Assembly (NCBI GenBank): GCA_964592475.1
Contig: CAZQEZ010000215.1
Location: 1-6,222 of the forward strand
DNA from: CAZQEZ01 sp964592475
Lineage (GTDB): Bacteria > Bacteroidota > Bacteroidia > Cytophagales > Cyclobacteriaceae
Length of the DNA: 6,222 nucleotides
Reading direction: 5' to 3'
Shown: in pieces, positions 1-6,065 of the stretch
How the letters are laid out: every line of letters begins with the position of its first letter
Position numbering within the stretch: the stretch's first letter is position 1
Program-made: the position numbers and the translations under genes
Notes under the pieces: model-generated
What the model was told of the DNA's origin: nothing
The model's input: the letters and a program-made list of their open reading frames with translations, nothing else
Databases searched by the model: none

Positions 1-1
1 A

Positions 2-466
2 GAAAAAAGCCCCAAAAAAGGATTAACGATTGAAAAATTTCATTGCGATCTGGCTCCTGAAAGTAAAAACGAAATGACCTGGGATATTGCCAATCAAGGT
101 TTTGATATGAAGCTATCGCCTCAGGTGCCTGATATTATCAGAAAGGGTATAGAAAAGCTTTGCCTCAACCTATTACAACAAGATAATTTTGAACAAGATT
201 CGATAGATATTTATGCTATTCACCCTGGAGGCAGGAAAATATTAGAAGTGATTGAAGAAAAACTAAGGGTGCCCAGGGAAAAAAACTGGGCTGCTTATCA
301 GGTATTGGAAAACTTCGGCAATATGTCATCCCCCACCATTTTGTTCGTGTTAAAAGCTATTTGGGAAAAATTGTCAGTAGACGATGATAACAAAAGCATC
401 CTCAGTTTTGCATTTGGGCCGGGCCTTACACTAGAGAGCATGCTTCTAACTACTAAACTAGCCTAA
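2..466 (+). CDS. Type III polyketide synthase (chalcone/stilbene synthase family), C-terminal part, 5' end outside window
   Basis: The frame is open from base 2, so the ATG at 74 is internal and this is the last ~154 residues of a protein that is usually 350-400 residues. Two of the three catalytic residues of the family are visible: the His in AIHPGGRK (codon 221-223) and the Asn in NFGNMSS (codon 320-322). Near the end is the family's GFGPG-type loop, here FAFGPGLTLES. The nucleophilic Cys would lie upstream of the window. Known family chemistry is decarboxylative condensation of malonyl-CoA onto an acyl-CoA starter, giving alkylresorcinols, alkylpyrones or phloroglucinols in the cytoplasm. 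The starter and product cannot be told from this fragment. The methyltransferase gene begins five bases after the stop, so the two are probably co-transcribed. The family call is very secure; the product is unknown. Confidence 0.95.
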   Translation, partial: EKSPKKGLTIEKFHCDLAPESKNEMTWDIANQGFDMKLSPQVPDIIRKGIEKLCLNLLQQDNFEQDSIDIYAIHPGGRKILEVIEEKLRVPREKNWAAYQVLENFGNMSSPTILFVLKAIWEKLSVDDDNKSILSFAFGPGLTLESMLLTTKLA

Positions 467-471
467 CTTAC

Positions 472-1182
472 ATGCCATCCTTTGCAGAAAGAAGTACGCG
501 AGCTGAATTAATGGACGACTTGACTGTAGCTGGCAAGGAGCTTGATCAAACGCTACATGAGCTTGATGTAATCAATCAATTACTCGGCGGGAATGCTGTA
601 ACCTTAAATGGCTTGAATACAGTAATTAAAAAATTACAACATGAAGAAGAAAATATTACAATTGCTGACCTTGGATGCGGGGGTGGTGGAATGCTTCGCA
701 TGGTTGCACAATGGGCGAAAAGGAAGAAGATAAAAGTTTCCTTATTTGGTATAGATGCTAATGAAAACGTGATCGATTTTGCCAAACAAAAATCCGGAAC
801 ACTTGCTAATATTAAATATCTAACTCGGGATATTCAATCGCCAGCGTTTACAAATCACAGTTACGATATAGTTTTAGCAACTTTATTTCTGCACCATTTT
901 ACTCATGATGAGCTGGTTAATATTTTTAAAAAATTGGCATCACTTGCTACTTATGGTATAGTGGTGAATGATTTACATCGCCATTGGTTCGCCTATCATA
1001 GTTTCAAATTCATCTCATCATTATTTTCTCGTTCACACATGGTAAAGGCTGATGGCCCCCTTTCGGTATTAAGAGGATTTAAAAGAAAAGAAATACGATC
1101 AATTCTTCAAAAAGCAGGCATTACCAATTATCAACTCAAGTGGCGTTGGGCATTTCGATGGCAATTGATTATTGATACTTGA
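472..1182 (+). CDS. Class I SAM-dependent methyltransferase, partner of the type III polyketide synthase
   Basis: This is a complete 236-residue protein. The SAM-binding glycine loop is at residues 63-74 (TIADLGCGGGGM). The acidic residue expected to hold the ribose is D95 in FGIDAN, D120 (TRDIQSP) is the likely adenine-side residue, and the post-motif strand YDIVLATLFLHHF is at 131-143. The C-terminal stretch DGPLSVLRGFKRKEI resembles the UbiE/type-11-like methyltransferases found beside bacterial type III polyketide synthases. The start at 472 keeps an N-terminal helix (ERSTRAELMDD) that looks like part of the fold. The next Met, at residue 14, would cut into it. No Shine-Dalgarno is visible, as is common in Bacteroidota, and translational coupling to the upstream gene is likely. 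The probable role, O- or C-methylation of the polyketide product, is inferred from the five-base gap. The gene runs convergently into the minus-strand kinase remnant only ten bases away. Confidence 0.9.
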   Translation: MPSFAERSTRAELMDDLTVAGKELDQTLHELDVINQLLGGNAVTLNGLNTVIKKLQHEEENITIADLGCGGGGMLRMVAQWAKRKKIKVSLFGIDANENVIDFAKQKSGTLANIKYLTRDIQSPAFTNHSYDIVLATLFLHHFTHDELVNIFKKLASLATYGIVVNDLHRHWFAYHSFKFISSLFSRSHMVKADGPLSVLRGFKRKEIRSILQKAGITNYQLKWRWAFRWQLIIDT

Positions 1183-1192
1183 TTTAGAATAA

Positions 1193-1897
1193 CTATTGCT
1201 CTTCCTGGTGTAAAATAGAATTGATCTCCTTATCAATAGAGGCTATGCAATTTTTCAATATGTTTTTATCTTTGCTTTTTTCATTCAACAAATTAGCTGC
1301 TAGCAAACTTAAGTTATCTAATTTTACAGATGCGCTGGTTCCTTTTAAACCATGAGCCAGTTGATGAAGGTCTTTCCAATCATTTTTATTTAAGCTATTG
1401 CTCATTTTTTCTACTACACTTCTTAAGTATTGATCCGTTTTTATCAATATTTGTTCATACATGGCTTCATTGCCAGCAAATTGTTTTTTCAGCTTATTTA
1501 ATTGAAGGTGAGGGGGGGAGACTTTACCGTCGATATTTTTATCCTCATCAGGAAACCACTTTTTGATCAAATGTATAATATTTTCTTCAACTACGGGCTT
1601 CGATACATAATCGTCCATCCCAACTTCAAGACAGCGTGCTTCTTCCCCTTTTATGGTGCCTGCTGTTAATGCCACGATCACTATTTTTTGACCAGTTAAT
1701 GCTTTTCTTATCTTAAGGGTAGCATCATAGCCATTTAAAACAGGCATTTGTATATCCATCAGAATTAAATCGGGTTTTGATTCTCTGGCTACTTCAAATG
1801 CTTGCAAGCCGTTATTAGCCTCAAACAATGTAATGTCTTTGTCAATTTTTTCCAAAATGCTTTTGGCTAACAGTAGATTAATTTCATTATCTTCAAT
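1193..1897 (-). CDS. Kinase remnant, C-terminal piece: receiver domain plus HPt domain
   Basis: The frame is open from 1918 with no ATG at its front. The first possible start is a TTG at 1855 that corresponds to Leu in AKSILEKIDKD, well inside the receiver fold, so no genuine start is evident. Counting from that TTG, the receiver has the phosphoacceptor Asp34 in ILMDIQMPVLNG, the switch Thr64 in VALTAG and the conserved Lys86 in YVSKPV. The acidic pair survives as ED in EDNEINLLLAKS just upstream, but the hydrophobic first strand before it is missing. Residues ~125-215 form an HPt domain with phospho-His168 in LAHGLKGTSASV. In the intact ancestor phosphate would pass His to Asp to His and on to a separate response regulator. 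The end of the gene lies ten bases from the convergent methyltransferase. Confidence 0.7.
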   Translation of the reverse strand: MEDNEINLLLAKSILEKIDKDITLFEANNGLQAFEVARESKPDLILMDIQMPVLNGYDATLKIRKALTGQKIVIVALTAGTIKGEEARCLEVGMDDYVSKPVVEENIIHLIKKWFPDEDKNIDGKVSPPHLQLNKLKKQFAGNEAMYEQILIKTDQYLRSVVEKMSNSLNKNDWKDLHQLAHGLKGTSASVKLDNLSLLAANLLNEKSKDKNILKNCIASIDKEINSILHQEEQ

Positions 1898-3174
1898 ACT
1901 TCTATTTTCAACTCTATTTCACCTTTTTCGGTGAATTTTACAGCATTACCTAATAAGTTGACTAATATCTGCCTGAGCCGAATGCCATCAGCTTTGATAA
2001 ACCTAGGAACGCTTTGGCTTATATTTAATAATACTTCAAGCCCTTTTTTATGTGCCTGAAATTTTATCAGGTCAATTATTTTTATGCCCAGATCATACAA
2101 ATCTATTTCTTCTACATACAACTCCAGTTTGCCGGCTTCAATTTTAGAAAAATCCAAAATGTCATTGATGGTTTCTAAAAGCGCGTTGGCACTATGATGT
2201 ACCGTTTGCATGTACTGCATTTGCACCTTATCCAAATTTGTTTTTATGAGCAAATCAGTAAACCCAATTACACCATTTAATGGAGTACGAATTTCATGGC
2301 TCATATTTGCCAGAAATTCCGATTTCGCTTTATTAGCAGTTTCTGCTATGTTTTTAGCCTTAATTATTTCTTCTTCTATTTGCTTTTGCTTGGTGTTTAC
2401 CTGAAAATAAACGGAGATTTTATTATTGTATGGATACACCAGCACTTTATACCATTCTTTGTAAGGTTCAAAATATACTTCAAAAGATAAATGTACTTGG
2501 TTATCTAATGCATTGCGATAATTCTTTTCGAAAACAGAACCTCTTGCTTCAGGAAAGCAATCAATTAGGTTTTTATTCAGTACATCTTCTTTTTTCTTCC
2601 CTAAAAGTCGTTCAGCTGCATCGTTGAAGTATTCAATAATAAATCCTTGATTCAATACAAAAAAACCATCGCTTATACTTTCCAGTATGTTACTCTTATC
2701 CTTGTTTAAGCTCTCAATTTTTTCATTGCTATTTTTTAATTCCAGTAGCAAAACTTTATACTGGGTTATGTTTTGAAAAATACCATACCATACTACAGTA
2801 CCATCTGGTTTTCTTTCCGGTTTAGATATGCCTTGATGCCATTGGATTTCTCCATTTTTTCTAATTACACGGTATTCTACATTAAATTCGCTCAAATTTG
2901 TGGCCGATTCCAGAATCGCGTTTTGGATATATACTACATCCTCAGGATGTATTTCTGCATAGGCAAGGGCAGGATTAACTTGAAGTTCTTCCTTGCTTAA
3001 GCTTTGAAGCATCGTTATATTCTTACTCAAAAAAGGAAAACTCATGGTACCGTCAGGTTTTATATCAAATTGATATATTGCCCCTGGCACATTGTCAGTT
3101 AACTTTTCCAATCTTTTTTTACTTTCATTGATTTTTATTTCTGCTATCTTTCTATCAGTAATATTCTGCTTCAC
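1867..3174 (-). CDS. Kinase remnant, middle piece: two PAS domains, HisKA and truncated HATPase
   Basis: This is a 435-codon open frame whose only start is a GTG lying two codons after an in-frame TAA, overlapping the preceding frame by 20 bases. That start is probably not used. Residues ~20-137 are a third PAS with PAC tail (DNVPGAIYQFDI, EIHPEDV, YRVIRKNGEIQWHQG). A coiled linker follows at 140-160 and a fourth PAS at ~160-262 (ILESISDGFFVLNQG). HisKA is at ~280-350 with the phosphoacceptor His293 in MSHEIRTPLNGVIGF. The ATPase domain begins at ~395 and includes the N box (RLRQILVNLLGNAVKFTEKG, with N406 and N410). It then stops after GEIELKIEV, and the last nine residues are frame-shifted receiver sequence. 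Without the G1, F and G2 boxes it cannot bind ATP as a normal histidine kinase, so autophosphorylation is not expected. Confidence 0.72.
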   Translation of the reverse strand: MKQNITDRKIAEIKINESKKRLEKLTDNVPGAIYQFDIKPDGTMSFPFLSKNITMLQSLSKEELQVNPALAYAEIHPEDVVYIQNAILESATNLSEFNVEYRVIRKNGEIQWHQGISKPERKPDGTVVWYGIFQNITQYKVLLLELKNSNEKIESLNKDKSNILESISDGFFVLNQGFIIEYFNDAAERLLGKKKEDVLNKNLIDCFPEARGSVFEKNYRNALDNQVHLSFEVYFEPYKEWYKVLVYPYNNKISVYFQVNTKQKQIEEEIIKAKNIAETANKAKSEFLANMSHEIRTPLNGVIGFTDLLIKTNLDKVQMQYMQTVHHSANALLETINDILDFSKIEAGKLELYVEEIDLYDLGIKIIDLIKFQAHKKGLEVLLNISQSVPRFIKADGIRLRQILVNLLGNAVKFTEKGEIELKIEVLKIMKLIYC

Positions 3175-3937
3175 AAATTACTTCCTCATTCTGAAAATTG
3201 TTTGTAAAGGAGGTTACGCTTAACTGAAAATATTCAATAGCATGCGGAAAGTCATGCGCGTATTCAATTGTTTTTTTATTTTTACTTTCAAAAGTTTCCT
3301 CAATTGTTTTTATAATATTCTTTTTTACTTCAGATGGAAATGGAATAGTATCGATTTTTTTATTTAAAAATTCCTCAGGTTGTAGTAATATTTTTTCATT
3401 TCCTGAATCATAAAATTCTTTGATGATTAGTTGATCATTAATAACGAAAACCAGGTCACCGGTACTGTTTAGTATTGCCTGTAAGTGTTGAATGGTTTGT
3501 TGCTGAAGAAATTCTTTTTGTTTTAGTTCTGTTATTTCATTATGAGCACCTACCATTCTGATAGGAGTACCCTCCTGATTTCTTATGGCCTTTCCACGGC
3601 ACCTTATCCAGACTGTAGATCCATTCTTATGCTTATAACGTACTTCTTGATCATAGGGACTGTTTGGATCTGATAGATGTTTGTTTAAATTTTCAACCGA
3701 TAATTTTAAATCTTCAGGGTAAATGATATCCTGCCATGAATCGGAGCGATGGGGCATTTTTTGAGGATCGTAGCCTAAAACATTCCAGAATTGCTCATTC
3801 ATCCATTCATTTTCAGGTTTTTCCAAATCCCAATACCATAAACCATCTAGCGAAGATTCCTGTAAGAATTGAAAAATGCGATCATCAGTTTTAATAAGCT
3901 GATAAAGTTCCTTTTTTAAATAATTTTCCTCTTTCAT
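3155..3937 (-). CDS. Kinase remnant, N-terminal piece: two PAS domains
   Basis: This is a 260-residue open frame starting at an ATG. Residues ~22-137 are a PAS_3-type sensor domain with its PAC tail: FLQESSLDGLWYWDL, then IIYPEDL, then YKHKNGSTVWIRCRGKA and MVGAHNEITELKQKE. A short coiled linker follows, then a second, more divergent PAS at ~148-255 (ILNSTGDLVFVINDQ onward). The frame ends just where the second PAS should run into the next linker. The last residues, CEAEYY, are out-of-frame translation of the sequence that encodes KQNITDRK in the next frame. The piece has no kinase or output domain of its own. If translated it would be a free PAS-PAS protein of unknown ligand. It is best treated as the front of the pseudogene spanning 1193-3937. 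Confidence 0.7.
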   Translation of the reverse strand: MKEENYLKKELYQLIKTDDRIFQFLQESSLDGLWYWDLEKPENEWMNEQFWNVLGYDPQKMPHRSDSWQDIIYPEDLKLSVENLNKHLSDPNSPYDQEVRYKHKNGSTVWIRCRGKAIRNQEGTPIRMVGAHNEITELKQKEFLQQQTIQHLQAILNSTGDLVFVINDQLIIKEFYDSGNEKILLQPEEFLNKKIDTIPFPSEVKKNIIKTIEETFESKNKKTIEYAHDFPHAIEYFQLSVTSFTNNFQNEEVICEAEYY

Positions 3938-3944
3938 CGGGCCA

Positions 3945-3952
3945 CAAATATT
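3945..3952 (-). promoter_or_regulatory. Possible Bacteroidota -7 promoter box for the kinase gene
   Basis: Read on the minus strand, AATATTTG lies seven bases before the ATG at 3937 and matches the Bacteroidota -7 consensus TAnnTTTG at all but its first base. Such boxes placed immediately before the start codon give very short leaders in this phylum. The matching -33 element is poor (TTTA about 22 bases further upstream), so the call is tentative. Confidence 0.3.
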
Positions 3953-4231
3953 TTTAATGGTTTAAAGCTAGTCATAAATATTAGTCTTAAATGTTTGAAC
4001 ATTGATTTAACCGTATGCATGTATGTACTTATACAAAAAATTAACTTTAATGCCATTCTAACCCCATAAAGCATATTTTATAACCAAATATGGTATCTAC
4101 TTATAGAGTGTTTAAAAATTAATTTAACTACTTAGAAAAGTTATATTCTTCAATCTGAAAATTGTTTAGCTGTAAACTAATATTATATAGGTTAAGGTTT
4201 TTGCTGTAATAATTGGAAATACAATACATCC

Positions 4232-4251
4232 TCCTGATAAATTGATCAGGA
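4232..4251. repeat. Inverted repeat upstream of the lipoprotein gene (possible operator or 5'-UTR hairpin)
   Basis: TCCTGAT (4232-4238) and ATCAGGA (4245-4251) are perfect 7-bp arms around a six-base spacer. The repeat ends 36 bases before the ATG at 4288. The 13-bp centre-to-centre spacing would suit a dimeric DNA-binding regulator, or the RNA could form a small hairpin in the leader. No T-run follows, so it is not a terminator. The symmetry is visible in the sequence; the function is inferred. Confidence 0.4.
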
Positions 4252-4287
4252 ATATTTAATTTCGAAGAAGAAAAAAAATAATTACAA

Positions 4288-5400
4288 ATGAAAAAGTCAA
4301 ATACATTTTTGCCAATAAGAACTATTACTTTATTTGCTGTAATTTTTTTATATACGAGTTGCAGCGAAGAAGATTCAGTAGCATTCCATAATCCATTGGC
4401 CGATCCGGAATCTGGGCCACCAGCGGGCAACCCTCAAGGTAACGCTACAATTCCTGCAGAAGCAGCACTAGAAGATGTGTCTAATCCTGATCATATTATA
4501 GTTACTGAAAGACCAAATCAAGAAGTTGCTCAGGATTTTATCAATGCAGTAGCTCAGGGTGGTACAATAGTTTTTGAGACTAATGGTAAGCCAGTAAATA
4601 TCACGCTGACAGAACCGGCCAAAATATTTAATAATGCCGATCCGGATGTAGTAATTGACGGAGGTGGATTGGTAACCTTGAGCGGAGGAGGAAAGACAAG
4701 AATTTTATACATGAACACATGTGACAAAAATCAGAAGTGGACAACCTCTCATTGTCAAAACCAAGACCATCCGCGGCTCACCGTGCAAAATTTAACATTT
4801 GCTGATGGCAACGCTACTGCTGAAAACGAATACTCCGGAGGTGGAGCTATTTGGGTAAGAGGCGGAAGATTCAAAGTAATCAATTGCCGATTTTTCAATA
4901 ATAAATGCCAAATTACTGGCCCGGATGTAGGAGGTGGTGCTATAAGGGTTTTTAGTCAATTTGATAGTAAGCCTGTATATGTGGTCAATAGTACTTTTGG
5001 AGGAGCCGAAGGATATGGTAATATCGGATCTAATGGCGGTGCGTTGAGCAGTATTGGTGTATCCTGGACAATTATCAATAGTCTTTTTTCTCATAATAAA
5101 TGTACTGGAAATGGAGGTAATCCGGCAAAAGAGGGTACACCCGGCGGAGGAAGTGGTGGTGCAATATATAATGATGGCAATACCATGACGCTAACTGTGC
5201 GAGGTGCCTCAATTGAATACAATGAGGTAAATGCTTTCGGTTCGGCTATTTTCTTTGTGAGCAATGACCATACTGGAAATATTGAAATAGATAATTCTAC
5301 TATAGTCAATAATATTGGGGGATCATGGTATCCAAAATATCCACAAATTTCCATGCATGCAGATACACCAATAAAAGTTACTAATTCAACTATAGAATAA
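4288..5400 (+). CDS. Surface-exposed lipoprotein with right-handed parallel beta-helix (pectate-lyase-like fold)
   Basis: This is a 370-residue protein. Residues 1-24 are a lipoprotein signal peptide (KK, then a hydrophobic stretch, then LYTS) ending at the lipidated Cys25. The next residues, SEED, fit the Ser-acidic-acidic export signal that sends Bacteroidota lipoproteins to the cell surface. A Pro/Gly-rich linker covers ~31-60. From ~68 to the end the protein shows beta-helix rungs: VIDGGG at 121-126, then repeated turns such as VQNLTF, VINCRF, VVNSTF, IINSLF, IDNSTI and VTNSTI, interspersed with GGGAI/GGAI turns at 184, 215 and 290. Cys145 and Cys156 bracket a loop and may form a disulfide. 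The fold is typical of polysaccharide lyases and hydrolases and of adhesin-like proteins. I cannot identify a catalytic set, so no substrate is assigned. The protein ends on a rung, with no type IX secretion C-terminal domain. It appears monocistronic. The start ATG is the only one before the signal peptide. Confidence 0.85.
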   Translation: MKKSNTFLPIRTITLFAVIFLYTSCSEEDSVAFHNPLADPESGPPAGNPQGNATIPAEAALEDVSNPDHIIVTERPNQEVAQDFINAVAQGGTIVFETNGKPVNITLTEPAKIFNNADPDVVIDGGGLVTLSGGGKTRILYMNTCDKNQKWTTSHCQNQDHPRLTVQNLTFADGNATAENEYSGGGAIWVRGGRFKVINCRFFNNKCQITGPDVGGGAIRVFSQFDSKPVYVVNSTFGGAEGYGNIGSNGGALSSIGVSWTIINSLFSHNKCTGNGGNPAKEGTPGGGSGGAIYNDGNTMTLTVRGASIEYNEVNAFGSAIFFVSNDHTGNIEIDNSTIVNNIGGSWYPKYPQISMHADTPIKVTNSTIE

Positions 5401-5441
5401 ATGATAGCAGGCAAATAATGCTAAAAGTGATTATTTCTGGA

Positions 5442-5465
5442 ACCAAAGCTTGGTAATGTGTTTTT
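5442..5465 (+). terminator. Weak candidate terminator after the lipoprotein gene
   Basis: ACCAA (5442-5446) and TTGGT (5450-5454) can pair around a three-base loop, and a run of five T follows at 5461-5465. The stem is short and the T-run is six bases away from it, so it would be inefficient. It lies about 40 bases after the stop codon at 5400, where a terminator is expected. Confidence 0.3.
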
Positions 5466-5507
5466 AATTTAAGTATTATTGTACAATTTTTATATAATAC
5501 TCAATCT

Positions 5508-5978
5508 TTGGCTAGCATAAATATACGTAAAGCAATACCTGATGAAGCAGCAGAATTGACGCAATTAGCCTTGCGATCCAAGGCAATGTGGGGTTATAAT
5601 GATGCCTTCATGATTAAATGCCTGAAGACCATAAAATTAGAGCCAGAGTCAATTAATCAAAATGAATCTATGGCATTAACCCGTAGAGGTAATATCATCG
5701 GTTTTTACTTACTTTCTTCGCTAACTACGATCAATGCTGAATTGGAGTATCTATATGTAGAGCCAGATTTTACCCGGTTAGGCTTTGGTGGAATATTGTT
5801 TGAACATGCCCGAGATACCGCTAAGCTACAGGGTTATTCCAGTTTATTTGTGCAAAGCGATCCCAACGCGGTGGATTTTTTTAACAAAATGGGTGCTAAG
5901 ATCCTTGGACGTGAATCTTCCTGGTTACTTCCTGACTATGAAAATGTATTGATGGAACTTATTTTTGATGATAAATAA
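5508..5978 (+). CDS. GNAT-family N-acetyltransferase
   Basis: This is a 156-residue single-domain protein. INIRKAIPDEAAELTQLAL is the usual first strand and helix of the GNAT fold, and RSKAMWGYNDAFMIKCL is characteristic of a bacterial GNAT subgroup. The acetyl-CoA pyrophosphate loop is in motif A at residues 82-97 (LYVEPDFTRLGFGGIL, with R90, G92, G94). Motif B follows at ~117-134 (SDPNAVDFFNKMGAKILG). The acceptor substrate is unknown. No ATG exists in frame before residue 27, which would delete the first strand and helix. TTG at 5508 is therefore the most plausible start, as the frame is open back to a stop at 5454 but holds no ATG, GTG or other TTG. No Shine-Dalgarno is visible. It is probably its own transcription unit, 107 bases after the lipoprotein gene and followed by a good terminator. 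Confidence 0.88.
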   Translation: MASINIRKAIPDEAAELTQLALRSKAMWGYNDAFMIKCLKTIKLEPESINQNESMALTRRGNIIGFYLLSSLTTINAELEYLYVEPDFTRLGFGGILFEHARDTAKLQGYSSLFVQSDPNAVDFFNKMGAKILGRESSWLLPDYENVLMELIFDDK

Positions 5979-6007
5979 GTTTATTTAAAGCGGAACGAAT
6001 CCAACTG

Positions 6008-6065
6008 AAAAAAATCGGCTTCCCCTTTTTTACCATAGAATGTTGGGAAGCCAGTCTTTTAATTT
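6008..6065. terminator. Bidirectional intrinsic terminator
   Basis: GGCTTCCC (6017-6024) and GGGAAGCC (6045-6052) form a perfect 8-bp GC-rich stem with a 20-base loop. On the plus strand the stem is followed by a broken T-rich tract (TCTTTTAATTTTT), about 30 bases after the acetyltransferase stop. On the minus strand the stem is followed after two bases by seven consecutive T (the A-run 6008-6014), which is the better terminator shape. It could therefore end transcripts arriving from both sides. Confidence 0.65.

Larger units (their letters stand above)
1193..3937 (-). pseudogene. Broken hybrid sensor histidine kinase (4x PAS, HisKA, partial HATPase, receiver, HPt)
   Basis: Three consecutive minus-strand reading frames together spell one hybrid kinase in the order expected for BarA-like phosphorelay proteins: four PAS domains, a dimerisation/phosphoacceptor domain, the start of the ATPase domain, a receiver and an HPt domain. 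Frame 1 runs from the ATG at 3937 to a stop at 3155. Frame 2 takes over near 3174, with a stop codon just upstream of its only plausible start (GTG), and ends at 1867. Frame 3 continues from about 1897 to 1193. At the first join the PAS-to-PAS linker (NEEVI then KQNITDRK) is restored by a shift of one base. At the second join the ATPase domain stops just after its N box and the text resumes inside the first receiver strand (EDNEINLLLAKS). The G1, F and G2 boxes are therefore gone. No transmembrane segment is seen, so the ancestor was a soluble sensor. Two independent lesions argue for a pseudogene. Sequencing error could explain the first but hardly the second. Confidence 0.8.
3938..4287. other. 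Divergent AT-rich intergenic region between kinase remnant and lipoprotein gene
   Basis: This is 350 bases without a supported gene. A minus-strand open frame crossing 4128-4430 has no domain-like sequence, and its front overlaps the signal peptide of the lipoprotein on the other strand, so I treat it as chance. The region should hold the outward promoters for both flanking genes. The items I can point to are a weak promoter-like box beside the kinase start, a 7-bp-arm inverted repeat at 4232-4251, and a weak 5-bp-arm hairpin at 4164-4177 (GTTTA/TAAAC). No confident promoter for the lipoprotein gene was found. The closest match to the Bacteroidota -7 consensus TAnnTTTG is TAATTTCG at 4257-4264, without a clear -33 box. 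Confidence 0.6.

Noticed and set aside
271..291. Inverted repeat GCCCAG/CTGGGC around an A-rich loop
   Set aside because: It lies within the synthase coding sequence, in codons for the conserved VPREKNWA stretch just before the catalytic Asn loop. There is no T-run, so a terminator or regulatory role is not supported.
1867..3174. Interpretation as a genuine separate kinase gene translated from GTG with a 20-base overlap
   Set aside because: The GTG falls inside the conserved PAS linker and the protein lacks the ATP-binding G boxes. A frameshifted fragment is simpler.
3155..3177. Programmed ribosomal frameshifting to join the PAS pieces
   Set aside because: There is no slippery heptamer or stimulatory structure, and the second, larger lesion downstream would still inactivate the kinase.
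4154..4167. The 14-base string TCTGAAAATTGTTT also occurs at 3190-3203 in the kinase remnant
   Set aside because: The match does not extend at either side. In AT-rich sequence of this length a 14-base repeat can arise by chance, and no element boundary accompanies it.
4128..4430. Minus-strand 100-codon open frame opposite the start of the lipoprotein gene
   Set aside because: Its front half is the complement of the lipoprotein signal peptide and linker, and the rest is low-complexity AT-rich translation. No domain or start signal was seen.
4792..5414. Minus-strand open frames (4792-5094 and 5091-5414) opposite the beta-helix gene
   Set aside because: They are antisense shadows of repetitive Gly/Asn-rich beta-helix codons, with no independent protein features.
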